From assembly GCF_025860405.1 (NCBI RefSeq), contig NZ_CP063785.1, positions 7,937,390 to 8,001,389 on the forward strand: a DNA stretch of 64,000 nt. Reading direction: 5' to 3'. The first letter of the stretch is position 1; each line of letters starts with the position of its first letter. Below, one piece after another: positions 47,486 to 56,427 of the stretch. The notes beneath the pieces were generated by a model. The model made no database searches, had not been told where the DNA came from, and saw only the letters and a program-made list of their open reading frames with translations. Position numbers and translations under genes: made by a program. This DNA is from Tolypothrix sp. PCC 7712 (GTDB lineage Bacteria; Cyanobacteriota; Cyanobacteriia; Cyanobacteriales; Nostocaceae).

Positions 47486-47905
47486 ATAGCCATAGGTTTG
47501 GTTTATGAAGATTTTTTGCTTATAGCTTTACCATAACATTGAGTCTATTCCTTAAGCGACGATTCTCATCTATAACTCTGGGAATTAGTCGCTCAAAAAA
47601 ATTTACTTGTAATACAGCCTAGCGATCGCGGGATCATCGTTATCCTCTACACTCAAATTTCTGCGATTAAAGAAGTTATATAACAACTTGTTTATCAAGG
47701 AATGCATATACAAGATCTTCCTTTATAGTGTATAATTATAGAAAAATTAGATATATTTACAAAAGTTTCACAACTTATACATATCTTTAGATAGAAATAT
47801 TGCAGAAATATGCAGTTGGTAGTCGGAGTTACAGCTTATGGGGATCGCCCAGTGTTACTTTTACAGATGTAATGTAAAATTGTGGCGTAAAGCTCCTCAG
47901 CAGTT

Positions 47906-48301
47906 ATGGCTCAAATATTAGATCCACTACCACCTGAGCAATCGGGAACTATTCTCTGCTGCTACGTAAATGCCACGAGCAAAATCCAGGTTGCCCGCAT
48001 CTCCAACATTCCTAATTGGTATTTTGAAAGGGTTGTTTTTCCTGGACAACGGCTCGTGTTTGCAGCCCCTAAAGAAGCTCAAATGGAGATTCATACAGGG
48101 ATGATGGCAAGCGCAATATTATCGGATACTATTCCTTGTGTTCGCCTTGCAATTAATGAGGATGGTACTTATGAGTTGGGTAGCAGCTCATCAGTAGCAA
48201 TAGACTCTATTAATAAAACATCAATAGTGCAGCCAATTAATACAAAAACTGACGATACAACAAAACCTTTAACAATCGCTGGTTTAGCTTCCGTTGATTA
48301 A
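47906..48301 (+). CDS. DUF1830 family protein
   Basis: 131 residues, soluble. GTILCCYVNATSKIQVARISN and NWYFERVVFPGQRLVF are the conserved blocks I associate with DUF1830, a cyanobacteria-specific family of unknown function. The domain ends near residue 85; the last 40 residues are a variable, Thr/Ser-rich tail. It stands alone, with a terminator 22 bp after the stop codon. Confidence 0.85.
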   Translation: MAQILDPLPPEQSGTILCCYVNATSKIQVARISNIPNWYFERVVFPGQRLVFAAPKEAQMEIHTGMMASAILSDTIPCVRLAINEDGTYELGSSSSVAIDSINKTSIVQPINTKTDDTTKPLTIAGLASVD

Positions 48302-48322
48302 AAAAATTTTCTCAAAATTAGG

Positions 48323-48348
48323 GGTTGCTGAAGCCAGCAGCCTTTTTT
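48323..48348 (+). terminator. Intrinsic terminator of the DUF1830 gene
   Basis: GGTTGCTG-AAGC-CAGCAGCC (8-bp stem with one G-U pair in RNA) followed by six T. Confidence 0.87.
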
Positions 48349-48790
48349 GTTGAGTAGTGGTTTGGTGTTTGGTGTTTGGTATTTGGTGTTTGTTAGAGAA
48401 ACGTTTTAACAGGTATTAAGGAAGAGATTTGAGAGAATTTACATATTAATCCCGCTTTTGTCACTCCAGGAAAAGAAAAATCAAAGCCAAATTTTGAACT
48501 GTAGATAGAAAGGACATTTGAGCGTTTATTTTCTAACACAATGGCTGAAATGATTTTTTCTTGGTAAAAGTCTTATGCTATCAGCATTCCAGATTATTCT
48601 TCCCCGAAAAAGATAAAAGAGGGTTAATAGGGTGTTGCTTGTCCCCTTTGCTTTTTTATCTCCTAATTCATTTCTCAGTCCCCAATACCCAGTCCCCATT
48701 ACCCCTTATCCCCAGAGGGGGCCCCGAGTTCCCCAGTCCCCAATCCCTAATCCTCAGCCCCCATGACCCTTTCTCTTCTACAATCAATGT
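48349..48790. repeat. Gap with STRR arrays
   Basis: TTGGTGT units (about 48358-48393) and, nearer the next gene, CCCCAATC/CCCAGTC/CCCCATT-type units (about 48675-48760). A 77-codon ORF across the latter is a product of the repeat and is not called. Confidence 0.7.
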
Positions 48791-49252
48791 ATGAATTTGC
48801 CTTCTTTTCTTTGGTTGTGGAAAATAGCGGCTTGGTCAATGGGGTTATCCTTGCTAGCATACGTGATGTTAGCGACCACCGGTTTTTGGATGTTTAAAGC
48901 GAGAAGTTCGCAAAATCCCCCTAATATACCTTTCTTAAATAGAGGAAATGCGGGGATGCGATCGCTCCACTATACAATAGGCATTAGTATGGTCGGTTTA
49001 GTGCTACTACTACTGGCGATTGGTATTATTGGCACGTTGGGCCATTTCGGTTCGCTAGGACATTCATCTCACTTGGCTGCTGGGTTGGTAGTAGTAGGAT
49101 TAGTTTTGCTATCTGCTGTTAGTGCAACCCAAATTAGTCCCGAAAGACCTTGGGTGAGAACTTTACACGTAGGCACAAATATTATTCTGTTTATAGGTTT
49201 TGCTTGGGTATCACTCACAGGTTGGAGTGTCGTCCAAAAGTATTTACCTTAA
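48791..49252 (+). CDS. DUF4079 family membrane protein
   Basis: 153 residues with four hydrophobic segments (about 10-35, 62-85, 92-113, 128-148). The R-x-LHYTIG motif (57-64) and the later RTLHVGTN, each with a His in a helix, recall heme-binding four-helix membrane proteins; I recognise this as DUF4079 (cyanobacteria and plastids, unknown function). The ATG has no clear Shine-Dalgarno. The gene appears single. Confidence 0.8.
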   Translation: MNLPSFLWLWKIAAWSMGLSLLAYVMLATTGFWMFKARSSQNPPNIPFLNRGNAGMRSLHYTIGISMVGLVLLLLAIGIIGTLGHFGSLGHSSHLAAGLVVVGLVLLSAVSATQISPERPWVRTLHVGTNIILFIGFAWVSLTGWSVVQKYLP

Positions 49253-49318
49253 TTCTTGAGCTTATTAGTATAAAAGTACTATTGAGATGCGATCGCAAAA
49301 GCAATTCTCTAAATTAGT

Positions 49319-49354
49319 AAGCACTTTAATGCTGAACATAGCACTAAAGTGCTT
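49319..49354. terminator. Hairpin between the DUF4079 gene and the next gene
   Basis: AAGCACTTTA (49319-49328) and TAAAGTGCTT (49345-49354) form a perfect 10-bp stem with a 16-nt loop. Only a weak T-rich stretch follows, so terminator function is plausible, not certain. Confidence 0.45.
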
Positions 49355-49465
49355 GCTGTATTTATATGCCAAAGTGTGAAAGCAGCTCTTTAATTTCAGC
49401 GAAAATGAACGGCTTGCTCAGTCCTTGGTTAGGATGAAATAAAAGTCAATGATTGTAATTGAGCC

Positions 49466-50020
49466 GTGACTGCAAACTTAGTTAACACCTCAACTTCTGT
49501 TTTTCGCCTCTCGCCGTTGATTAGAATAACGCTGCTGAGTTTATACTTAGCACTCACAGTTCCATTACCATTTTTAGCGCAGGTAACAGCAGCACCTACA
49601 CCACCAGCTTTATTGTGGCTAGGAATTGGAATTGGTTTTATGGCTTTGTATGCAGTGTTGACAGAACGAGTCATTTTAGATGACCAAGGAATTCAGGTGA
49701 CTTATCCTGTCTGGGTACCGCGATTTTTTCGTAAAGGTTGGTTATTAAACTGGTCTGATGTCAAAGAATTAAAACCCCGCACCACAGGTCAAGGAGGTAT
49801 AGTATATTATTTTCTCAGCCAGTCAGGACAAGCTTATTTATTACCAGTGCGTGTAGCGGGATTTGCCAAACTGGTAAGACAAGTACAAGAAAAAACGGGT
49901 ATAGATACTACAGATGTTCGCCCGTTAGCCCAGCCTTGGATGTATATAATTTTGTTAGGTTTCACGTTATTATTACTGTTGGTAGATAGCTGGACTATCA
50001 CCACAGCCTTAAATCAATAA
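49466..50020 (+). CDS. Membrane protein with PH-like middle region, unknown function
   Basis: 184 residues, GTG start. Two N-terminal hydrophobic segments (about 18-38 and 48-66), a beta-rich cytoplasmic middle (VILDDQGIQVTYPVW, WLLNWSDVKELKPR, YLLPVRVAGFAKLVRQV) and a C-terminal membrane helix (about 157-175). The two-helix plus PH-like layout resembles bacterial PH-domain membrane proteins. I do not recognise a named family. Confidence 0.78.
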   Translation: MTANLVNTSTSVFRLSPLIRITLLSLYLALTVPLPFLAQVTAAPTPPALLWLGIGIGFMALYAVLTERVILDDQGIQVTYPVWVPRFFRKGWLLNWSDVKELKPRTTGQGGIVYYFLSQSGQAYLLPVRVAGFAKLVRQVQEKTGIDTTDVRPLAQPWMYIILLGFTLLLLLVDSWTITTALNQ

Positions 50021-50240
50021 TTACTAATTCGTAATTCGTAGTTCGTAATTAACAAGGCATAGTAAATCAGGGTATTGAAGGAAAAAATAAATATTTATTT
50101 CTTCTTTCAACTCCAGTAAGATTAACTACGAATTACGTAGACGCGCAGTGGTGAAGCAGTGCGTTGGGCGGGTTTCCCGACTTGAAGCAACTGCTGAACC
50201 CGAAGGGCTTGCCGCAGGCTATTATCAATTACGAATTATA
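50021..50240. repeat. Dispersed repeat copy B with flanking AATTCGTA units
   Basis: AATTCGTA/AATTACGA units at both ends (50027-50051, 50119-50136, 50228-50238) surround a GC-rich block (about 50138-50220) with GGGTTTCCC (50170-50178) and GAACCCGAAGGG (50196-50207), matching the arrangement at 45559-45594. It resembles a small non-autonomous repeat bracketed by tandem units. Confidence 0.7.
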
Positions 50241-50260
50241 TTGACCCTTTCCCCAGCAAC

Positions 50261-51049
50261 TTGAACTTGGATAATGTCACCCCTAAAGCCACACTCAGGT
50301 TAGAGCAAGTCAATCTATTTACAAAGCTCAAAACCCAAATTTCCAGCAATCATCAAGGATACCCAATATTGCAGGATATGAGTTTCGAGGTACGCGCTGG
50401 AGAACGGATTGTGATTGTCGGCCCATCAGGCGGAGGAAAAACAGCCTTACTCAAGCTGATAAACCGCCTGATTGAGCCGACTAATGGCAAAATATTTCTG
50501 GAAAATCAGGAATATCGCCAAATTCCTATATTCCAGTTACGCCAGGTAGTGACACTGGTATTGCAAGAGTCTAAGCTTTTAGGGATGACAGTTGAGCAAG
50601 CTTTAGCTTATCCACTAGTTTTGCGTGGTTTATCCAAACAGACAATTCAGCAACGAGTAAGTCATTGGATAGAACAACTGCGTATCCCTAGTGATTGGTT
50701 GGGAAGGACGGAAGTGCAACTTTCTGCTGGACAACGACAGCTAGTAGCGATCGCACGTGCTTTAGTTATCCAACCAAAAATCTTATTATTAGATGAGCCA
50801 ACCTCTGCCTTGGATGTTGGTACAGCGTCTCATGTTATAGAAAATTTAACCCAGCTGGCTACCACTCATCACATCACAATTCTGATGGTAAATCACCAGC
50901 TAGAACTAGCACAGGAATTTTGCACCCGACTTTTACACCTACAACAAGGTCGGTTGTTGGCAAATCAACCAGTGTCTGAAATAGACTGGTTCAACTTACG
51001 CACCAGCTTGATGCACGCAGAAGCTCAAGCCTCTGAAGAATGGGGTTGA
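50261..51049 (+). CDS. ABC transporter ATP-binding protein (no permease nearby)
   Basis: 262 residues. Walker A GPSGGGKT (54-61), Q-loop Q102, signature LSAGQ (154-158, Ala for the usual Gly), Walker B ILLLDEP (174-180) and an H-loop in MVNHQ. The start is a TTG at 50261, needed to keep the first strands (LRLEQVNLF); no good Shine-Dalgarno is visible and the repeat copy B ends only 20 bp upstream. The domain resembles FetA/YbbL-type ATPases, but no membrane partner is adjacent, so substrate and direction are unknown. Confidence 0.87.
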   Translation: MNLDNVTPKATLRLEQVNLFTKLKTQISSNHQGYPILQDMSFEVRAGERIVIVGPSGGGKTALLKLINRLIEPTNGKIFLENQEYRQIPIFQLRQVVTLVLQESKLLGMTVEQALAYPLVLRGLSKQTIQQRVSHWIEQLRIPSDWLGRTEVQLSAGQRQLVAIARALVIQPKILLLDEPTSALDVGTASHVIENLTQLATTHHITILMVNHQLELAQEFCTRLLHLQQGRLLANQPVSEIDWFNLRTSLMHAEAQASEEWG

Positions 51050-51054
51050 TTAAG

Positions 51055-51120
51055 AGTCCAGAGTCAAAAGTCAAAAGTCAAAAATCTATGAAATTTTTTA
51101 ATTTTGAATTTTCTGCTCTG
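51055..51120. repeat. STRR (AGTCAAA units)
   Basis: Three to four AGTCAAA units followed by AT-rich sequence, between the convergent ABC ATPase and response regulator genes. No terminator was seen. Confidence 0.65.
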
Positions 51121-51126
51121 ATTCAG

Positions 51127-51897
51127 CTATACACGTTGAGTACTAAGGGTTGAACGCTGATTGCTAAATCTCTCTTTAGCTAACTTTGCTGGTGAGTTGG
51201 GAATATTGGAATTCAAAATTTCCATGTTAAATCGGTATCCCACATTGCGGATGGTTTGAATTAAACTAGGTTGGCGAGGATCTAGTTCAACTTTTTTCCG
51301 CAGCGATAAAACATGAGTATCAATAGTTCGGGGATTGTCAATAGCGTCAGGCCAAGCACGACGTAGTAACTCGGATCTAGAAAGAGGTACTCCTCCCGCT
51401 TGGGCTAAAACGTATAATAAACTAAATTCTTGGGGTGTTAAGTCAATAAACTCCCCTTGAAATCTCACCCGGCGTTGCACTAAATCAATTTGCAGCGAAC
51501 CGTAATCCAGATAAGCTGGTGCTACTGGTGTGCGGTTGCGGCGAATTAGTGCTTCTACTCTGGCGAGAAACTCTTGCATTCCAAAAGGTTTACTCAGGTA
51601 ATCATCTGCTCCCGCCTTCAAACCAGCGACAATATCAGATTCATTACTACGAGCAGATAGCATTAAAATTAAAGGTTGTTGTTGACGATGCAACCAACGG
51701 CAAAACTCAATGCCATCACCATCAGGTAAATCAGCATCCAGAATTACCAATGTTGGTTGCTGGTTTAAAAACACTTCCCTTGCTTGATAAATGCTGGCGG
51801 CTTGGTGTACTCGATATTCCAACTGTTGTAAGTGCCAACCTAGCAACGACCTGAGATGGGGATTCCCCTCAACGATTTCAATACAAACCGAACCCAC
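51127..51897 (-). CDS. OmpR-family response regulator with atypical receiver
   Basis: 256 residues: receiver (about 5-118) and winged-helix DNA-binding domain (about 130-230) with DLTPQEFSLLYVLA, RSELLRRAWP and IDTHVLSLRKK. The phosphoacceptor D54 (VILDADLPDGDG), S81 and K103 (LSKPF) are present, but the acidic pair is E10-G11 (IVEGNPH) instead of E/D-D, which should weaken Mg2+ binding. It may act independently of phosphorylation. No sensor kinase is adjacent. NblR- or ManR-like function was considered but cannot be decided. Confidence 0.88.
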   Translation of the reverse strand: MGSVCIEIVEGNPHLRSLLGWHLQQLEYRVHQAASIYQAREVFLNQQPTLVILDADLPDGDGIEFCRWLHRQQQPLILMLSARSNESDIVAGLKAGADDYLSKPFGMQEFLARVEALIRRNRTPVAPAYLDYGSLQIDLVQRRVRFQGEFIDLTPQEFSLLYVLAQAGGVPLSRSELLRRAWPDAIDNPRTIDTHVLSLRKKVELDPRQPSLIQTIRNVGYRFNMEILNSNIPNSPAKLAKERFSNQRSTLSTQRV

Positions 51898-52460
51898 GGT
51901 GGCAAGACCCCTTAGCGTTGATGAATTTCAAAGTAACAAGCCCAGTCTCAAGGTTTTGTAGTCTTTGTTACTCCTACTACTATTCTCTTTATATTTCCTT
52001 ATAGAAATATTGGCTAGAAGTTTAACTTATGCTTTAGCCCCAGCCAATTAGTAATTTTATTAAATTTTTGTTATAATTATTTAAATTAGTGCTAGATGAA
52101 CATCCAAGCTCCTACAACGCAGTAATCCAACACAACTTAATCACCAAAAAGCTAACCCTTAGCTATTTGTCTTTCTTATCTTTCAGCTTGATGGTGAAAA
52201 CAGATTGCACCTTGCATCAGTTTAGTGTTGACTTACACAGATAAAGCTGAGATGTTACTAAAAGTAAATTATAAAAATAGCTTACCAAATAATCTTATTC
52301 TCGCTTTTCTGGAATAGGATCTAAATACGTTGTAGCTGCTGGAGGGTAATGCCCAAAACAGAGATATTGATTTTGACTCAATGCCAGGGGGAAAGTGACA
52401 CTTCACATTTCCGCGTGAATCATTTACAATTCTCATTCCAAAGAGATTAATTCAGCAGTT
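51898..52460. other. Divergent gap of 563 bp
   Basis: AT-rich spacer between the regulator and the following small gene; no ORF, repeat or terminator recognised. Confidence 0.5.
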
Positions 52461-52715
52461 ATGCTCCAAGACACACAAACCATCCGCTATTACCAAAGAC
52501 TGACCGACGCCTTCGTCGAGCTATGGAATCGTGGTTATCGCATGGATGATATGCGGATGTATTTGGATGGATATCTCGCCGCTCTGCGGCACGGCAACGC
52601 AATCGAGCCTTATCTGATTCATCGTTTAGAAGAGGAAGCAAGCCGCTACCTTTACGACGCATCAAACTTTGCAATGACTCAACCAGAACCGGAACCACAA
52701 CACGATTACTATTAA
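52461..52715 (+). CDS. Small cyanobacterial protein, probably DUF6761 family
   Basis: 84 residues, helical and soluble: TIRYYQRLTDAFVELWNRGY, MRMYLDGYLAALRHGN and IHRLEEEASRYLYD. I recall a conserved cyanobacterial family of this size and sequence (DUF6761), without known function. The C-terminus is an acidic/proline tail. It stands alone. Confidence 0.75.
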   Translation: MLQDTQTIRYYQRLTDAFVELWNRGYRMDDMRMYLDGYLAALRHGNAIEPYLIHRLEEEASRYLYDASNFAMTQPEPEPQHDYY

Positions 52716-52884
52716 TGCTGCGCTCCGTTTTTGAGCGTAACCACTAATCAACGCAGATGATTATAACATATTACCTGCTTTGATCAAGGGGTTTAGTGGT
52801 GTGAAATACTGGAGAAATTTTTTTGATAAAAACTATCCCCTTAGTGATATTTTAGATTTCCCTATATCACTGAGGGGATTTTTA

Positions 52885-53038
52885 AGTGGGGATTGGGGAC
52901 TGGGGGCTGGGGGCTGGGGACTGGGGACTGGGGATGAGGGAGATGAGGGAGATGAGGGGACAAGGGGAAACACCAAACACCAAACACCAAACACCCAATT
53001 ACCAATTACCAATTACCTATTACCTATTACCCAGTTTG
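52885..53038. repeat. Complex STRR cluster
   Basis: Successive blocks of GGGGACT/GGGGGCT units, GATGAGGGA units, AACACCA units and CAATTAC/CTATTAC units. Four repeat types lie in a row within about 150 bp, upstream of the truncated NB-ARC gene. The GATGAGGGA block is the complement of the CCTCATCTC type near 58.1 kb. The remaining parts of 52716-53124 are empty. Confidence 0.85.
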
Positions 53039-53124
53039 CTAAGAAATGTAAATTGATGGGTTGACTGCATAAAATCTTGATGAAGCGTTGATAGGTTAGT
53101 GCAGCTTTAGTAGGACGACCTTAT

Positions 53125-54474
53125 GTGACAGCCGTAGAATTAACTTTCGAGCAAGCAATGCTGGTATTAGACAGAGTGTTGCAGACAAAGCATTTAAGTA
53201 ACATTCAAGAGTTAGTATTGCGATTGTGCTGGAAAGGATATACCTATGCAGAAATTGCTGAAAGCTCAGGTTATGACGATGATTACATCCGAGATGTAGG
53301 CTTTCGGTTATGGCAGACACTTTCAAAAGCACTGGGAGAAAACATCGCTAAAAGTAACGTTAAAACAGTGCTGCGAAGGTATTATGCCAACTTTGTACCA
53401 GCAGAATCAGCAGGATCTAACACTACAGCATTTCCCAATGCGAAACCCCAGCGCCGTCAAGATTGGGGAGAAGCGATAGATGTTTCAATTTTTTATGGAC
53501 GCAAAGCAGAACAAGCATTACTGGAAAAGTGGATTATCCAAGAAAAATGCCGCTTAGTAATGCTGCTAGGAATGGGGGGAATAGGTAAAACAGCTTTGTC
53601 TGTGAAGGTAGCAGAACAGTTACAGAGTAAGTTTGATTTTGTAATTTGGCGTAGTCTCCGTAATCGCCCACCGATTTCTACTCTCCTGCGGGATTTAATT
53701 CTGTTTCTCTCGCAAGAGACAGAAGTAAATTTACCAGAAACCACAGATGGTCAAATTTCGTGTTTGATTAAGTATTTACGTTCCCAACACTGCTTGATTT
53801 TGCTGGATAATATCGAATCGATTTTTCAGGAAGGGGAAACCGCAGGACATTATTCCCCAGGATATGAGGGATATGGTCAACTTTTGCGCCGTGTGGGAGA
53901 CGAAGTACATCAAAGTTGTTTGATATTTACTACTAGGGAGACTCCCAGCGGGTTTACAGCAAGGGAAGGTGACACTTTGCCAGTGCGATCGCTTCAATTA
54001 ACTGGATTACCACAATTAGAATCGCAGCAAATCCTCTCAAGTAAAGGATTAGTCAATTCAGTAGCCGAAACTAAGCAGCTAATTCAATCTTATACAGGTA
54101 ATCCTTTAGCATTGAAAATTGCTGCAACAACGATCCAGAGCTTATTTGATGGCGATATTTCCCAATTTTTACAGCAAGGGCCAGTTGTTTTCGGTGACAT
54201 TTGGGTAATTTTAGAGCAACAGTTTCACCGCCTGTCTGCTAACGAAAAGCAAGTCATGTACTCCCTAGCACTCAAACAAACCTGGGTAACGCTAACGGAA
54301 TTACAACAAGATGTTGTACCGAAAATTTCTGAAGGAGAATTATTAGAAGCACTTTTGTCTTTACAAAGGCGATCGCTTCTCGAACAGCAATCAGGACGCT
54401 ATAGCCAACAGCCTGTAGTTATGGAATACGTAACTGACAACCTGATGGGGCAGGTTTGCTGTGTGCTAAGTTGA
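53125..54474 (+). CDS. NB-ARC (STAND) ATPase, apparently lacking its C-terminal repeat domain
   Basis: 449 residues, GTG start. Residues 1-90 form a helical HTH-like region (LCWKGYTYAEIAESSGYDD) common at the N-terminus of cyanobacterial NB-ARC-WD40 proteins. The NTPase has GMGGIGKT (149-156), CLILLDNIES (223-232, Walker B D228), TTRE (269-272) and GNPLALKI (325-332), followed by a winged-helix region to about 438. The family normally continues, after VMEYVT, into WD40 repeats and reaches about 1200 residues; here it stops after MGQVCCVLS. STAND proteins act as ligand-triggered switches in signalling or defence. It could be a decayed gene or a naturally short one. Confidence 0.82.
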   Translation: MTAVELTFEQAMLVLDRVLQTKHLSNIQELVLRLCWKGYTYAEIAESSGYDDDYIRDVGFRLWQTLSKALGENIAKSNVKTVLRRYYANFVPAESAGSNTTAFPNAKPQRRQDWGEAIDVSIFYGRKAEQALLEKWIIQEKCRLVMLLGMGGIGKTALSVKVAEQLQSKFDFVIWRSLRNRPPISTLLRDLILFLSQETEVNLPETTDGQISCLIKYLRSQHCLILLDNIESIFQEGETAGHYSPGYEGYGQLLRRVGDEVHQSCLIFTTRETPSGFTAREGDTLPVRSLQLTGLPQLESQQILSSKGLVNSVAETKQLIQSYTGNPLALKIAATTIQSLFDGDISQFLQQGPVVFGDIWVILEQQFHRLSANEKQVMYSLALKQTWVTLTELQQDVVPKISEGELLEALLSLQRRSLLEQQSGRYSQQPVVMEYVTDNLMGQVCCVLS

Positions 54475-54494
54475 AATTGCTTCCTGACTTAGCA
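54463..54494. repeat. Inverted repeat across the NB-ARC stop codon
   Basis: GTGCTAAGT (54463-54471) and ACTTAGCAC (54486-54494), perfect 9-bp arms, 14-nt loop containing the TGA stop. No T run follows. It marks the point where similarity to the longer family would be expected to continue, so it may be a deletion junction or a weak terminator. Confidence 0.6.
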
Positions 54495-54514
54495 CTCGTT
54501 ATGGTGATTGCAAA

Positions 54515-54901
54515 ATGCCCGAATGGAAACTAGTAACAGAATTTACATTTGATAGCGCTCACTACATCAAAGATTACGATGGCCCTTGTGGCCGGATGCA
54601 TGGGCATACCTATAAAGTCAGAATGGAGGCAAAATCATCACAACTTCACTCTTCAGAATTTTGTCCACATCCGGTTATGGTGGCTGACTTTAGAACTTTG
54701 CGTTGGGCGAAACAAGACGTAACTAAAGGAGGACTCGACCACTGCGTGCTTAATGAAGTCTTACCCCCAGAATATGAAACCACTGCTGAGATGATTGCCA
54801 AGTATATTTATGACCGAACTAAGCAGCAGTTACCGCCAAATGTAGAACTCAAAGTAAGGGTTTCAGAAACAGCAAATAGCTGGGTTGAGTATCAAGAATA
54901 A
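54515..54901 (+). CDS. queD: 6-carboxytetrahydropterin synthase / PTPS family
   Basis: 128 residues. Zinc ligands H16 (SAHYI), H29 and H31 (HGHTY), catalytic C25 (GPCGRMHGHTY) and LDHCVLN, with the Glu-containing ETTAEMIA segment. QueD makes 6-carboxy-tetrahydropterin from dihydroneopterin triphosphate for queuosine and related deazapurines; related 6-pyruvoyl-tetrahydropterin synthases lead to biopterin glucosides in cyanobacteria, so specificity is not certain. A terminator follows. Confidence 0.9.
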   Translation: MPEWKLVTEFTFDSAHYIKDYDGPCGRMHGHTYKVRMEAKSSQLHSSEFCPHPVMVADFRTLRWAKQDVTKGGLDHCVLNEVLPPEYETTAEMIAKYIYDRTKQQLPPNVELKVRVSETANSWVEYQE

Positions 54902-54933
54902 TTTTAGTTAAAGTTTGCTTTGGTTAACCTTTC

Positions 54934-54967
54934 AGCTTCTCGATGTTAATTCGGGGAGCTATTTTTT
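54934..54967 (+). terminator. Intrinsic terminator of queD
   Basis: AGCTTCTCGA and TCGGGGAGCT form a 10-bp stem (two G-U pairs in RNA) with a 7-nt loop, followed by ATTTTTT; 33 bp after the stop codon. Confidence 0.8.
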
Positions 54968-55176
54968 ATGGGTGACTGAAGATACCCACTATTTATACCA
55001 TTTTGGATTTTAGATTTTAGATTTTGGATTGAGAATTAGTCTTTGTGTAAGAGTTCTGTCAATCCATCTGTCGCATTCTTGTTTCAAATTGGTATTACTT
55101 TTTTTTCTGTACAAATTCAATCAATAAAGGTATAACTATATACTAGCAACAATGAGTTTTTGATTTCAAAACCACT

Positions 55177-55713
55177 ATGGCAAAATACCAGCCTTTGTTT
55201 ACCACCCTTGCTTTATGCTCTCTCTCCCTGAGTACCATGACTAGCAGTAGCTTGGCTCAAAATAAAGCTGCAAATCAAGCTAGCTTACAAGCACAGGCTA
55301 ATACTTCTACTTCTGTTTCTACTTGCCCGTTACCCACAGAAATTGCAGTAACATTTTTAAAATCTGAATGTCAAGAAGTGAAACTCACAGAAGCTAAAAC
55401 TTACTACCGTTACTTCAGTAGTGATACTAATAAATTTGGTAGATATCTCACTACCAATCTTTACAACAATAATGTAGAAGTAATTAGAAAATTAGCCTTA
55501 AAACAAGAATGGGGCAACCAAGCGAAAATAATGTTAACAGTCACTGTACCGGCTGGAACGAAAGTGTATCAAGGAATAGTCGCGCCTCAAGAACCTTCAC
55601 AATGTTATCCAGGCGGCGGACAGCAAATATTTATTCAGAATTCCAAAGATCCAAACTTAAAATGGTCTGAAGGAACCCCATTGCAAGTAGCAGAATTTAA
55701 GTGTCCTTTATAA
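55177..55713 (+). CDS. Exported protein of unknown function
   Basis: 178 residues. The N-terminus is a signal peptide (hydrophobic 8-25, cleavage likely after SSLAQ), followed by an Ala/Gln/Thr-rich linker and a small domain with four Cys residues (in STCPLP, SECQEV, SQCYPG and FKCPL), which could form two disulfide bonds in the periplasm. I do not recognise a family. ATTTTAGATTTT-type repeats precede it (about 54998-55040). Confidence 0.75.
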   Translation: MAKYQPLFTTLALCSLSLSTMTSSSLAQNKAANQASLQAQANTSTSVSTCPLPTEIAVTFLKSECQEVKLTEAKTYYRYFSSDTNKFGRYLTTNLYNNNVEVIRKLALKQEWGNQAKIMLTVTVPAGTKVYQGIVAPQEPSQCYPGGGQQIFIQNSKDPNLKWSEGTPLQVAEFKCPL

Positions 55714-55853
55714 AAGGTGCCAAATTAATCACTTCCAGATAAAATTTGTACAAAGTTGCGATCGCAATTTTGGATATTTAACCGACATCCAAAAACTGAG
55801 ATGCTCATAAACGGCGATCGCAACATTATTTACCAATATCTCTAATTAAAAAG

Positions 55854-56135
55854 ATGGAAGCAAAAAAAGTAGAATTTCTGAAGCTGATTGATCAAGCGCT
55901 AGATGTAGGAAAATCGATGCTTGATACTGGATATCCGTCTTCAGATAGATTAAATAACTTAATCGATCAATTACAGCAAATTAAAGCCGAAACGATTAGC
56001 GATCGCTTAGAATCATCAGGTGGAACTGTCACACTAGGCTTGGCGCGGGAAGTTGCTGATTGGATTGAGAATTTAGATTCACCCTTATTAAAAGCTGTAG
56101 GCGCAATAGAGATTTATTACCAGCAACAACTATAA
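55854..56135 (+). CDS. Small helical protein of unknown function
   Basis: 93 residues, charged and helical (VEFLKLIDQALDVGKSMLD, RLNNLIDQLQQIKAE, REVADWIENLDSPLLKAVGAIE). No membrane segment or known motif. Coding character looks real (regular amphipathic helices, no rare composition). Family not recognised. Confidence 0.7.
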   Translation: MEAKKVEFLKLIDQALDVGKSMLDTGYPSSDRLNNLIDQLQQIKAETISDRLESSGGTVTLGLAREVADWIENLDSPLLKAVGAIEIYYQQQL

Positions 56136-56427
56136 AGTCGAAAATTATACCAATTATTATGTAATTCTATTTGGTTGTAGGCAGTTACACTAATTTTGTT
56201 TTTTCAAAAAACACTAGTAAAATTAAGCATATATACTGTATAATTTTAGTCAAATCTTCAAAGGAATTTGTCAATTTAAATAACTGATTCTGAACGTTCA
56301 TAAAGAAATAAATCAGTTTATTAAGGTTTTAATAATACTTATCTCAGCTTCGACATTCATTCCGTTATTTGCTGCTGTAATTGTGTAATCTGAAAACAGC
56401 TAAAGCTAATAATGAAATTGAGGTCTG

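Noticed and set aside
48561..48794. 77-codon ORF before the DUF4079 gene
   Set aside because: Much of it is translated STRR sequence (Pro/Ser/Leu runs) and it overlaps the start of the real gene.
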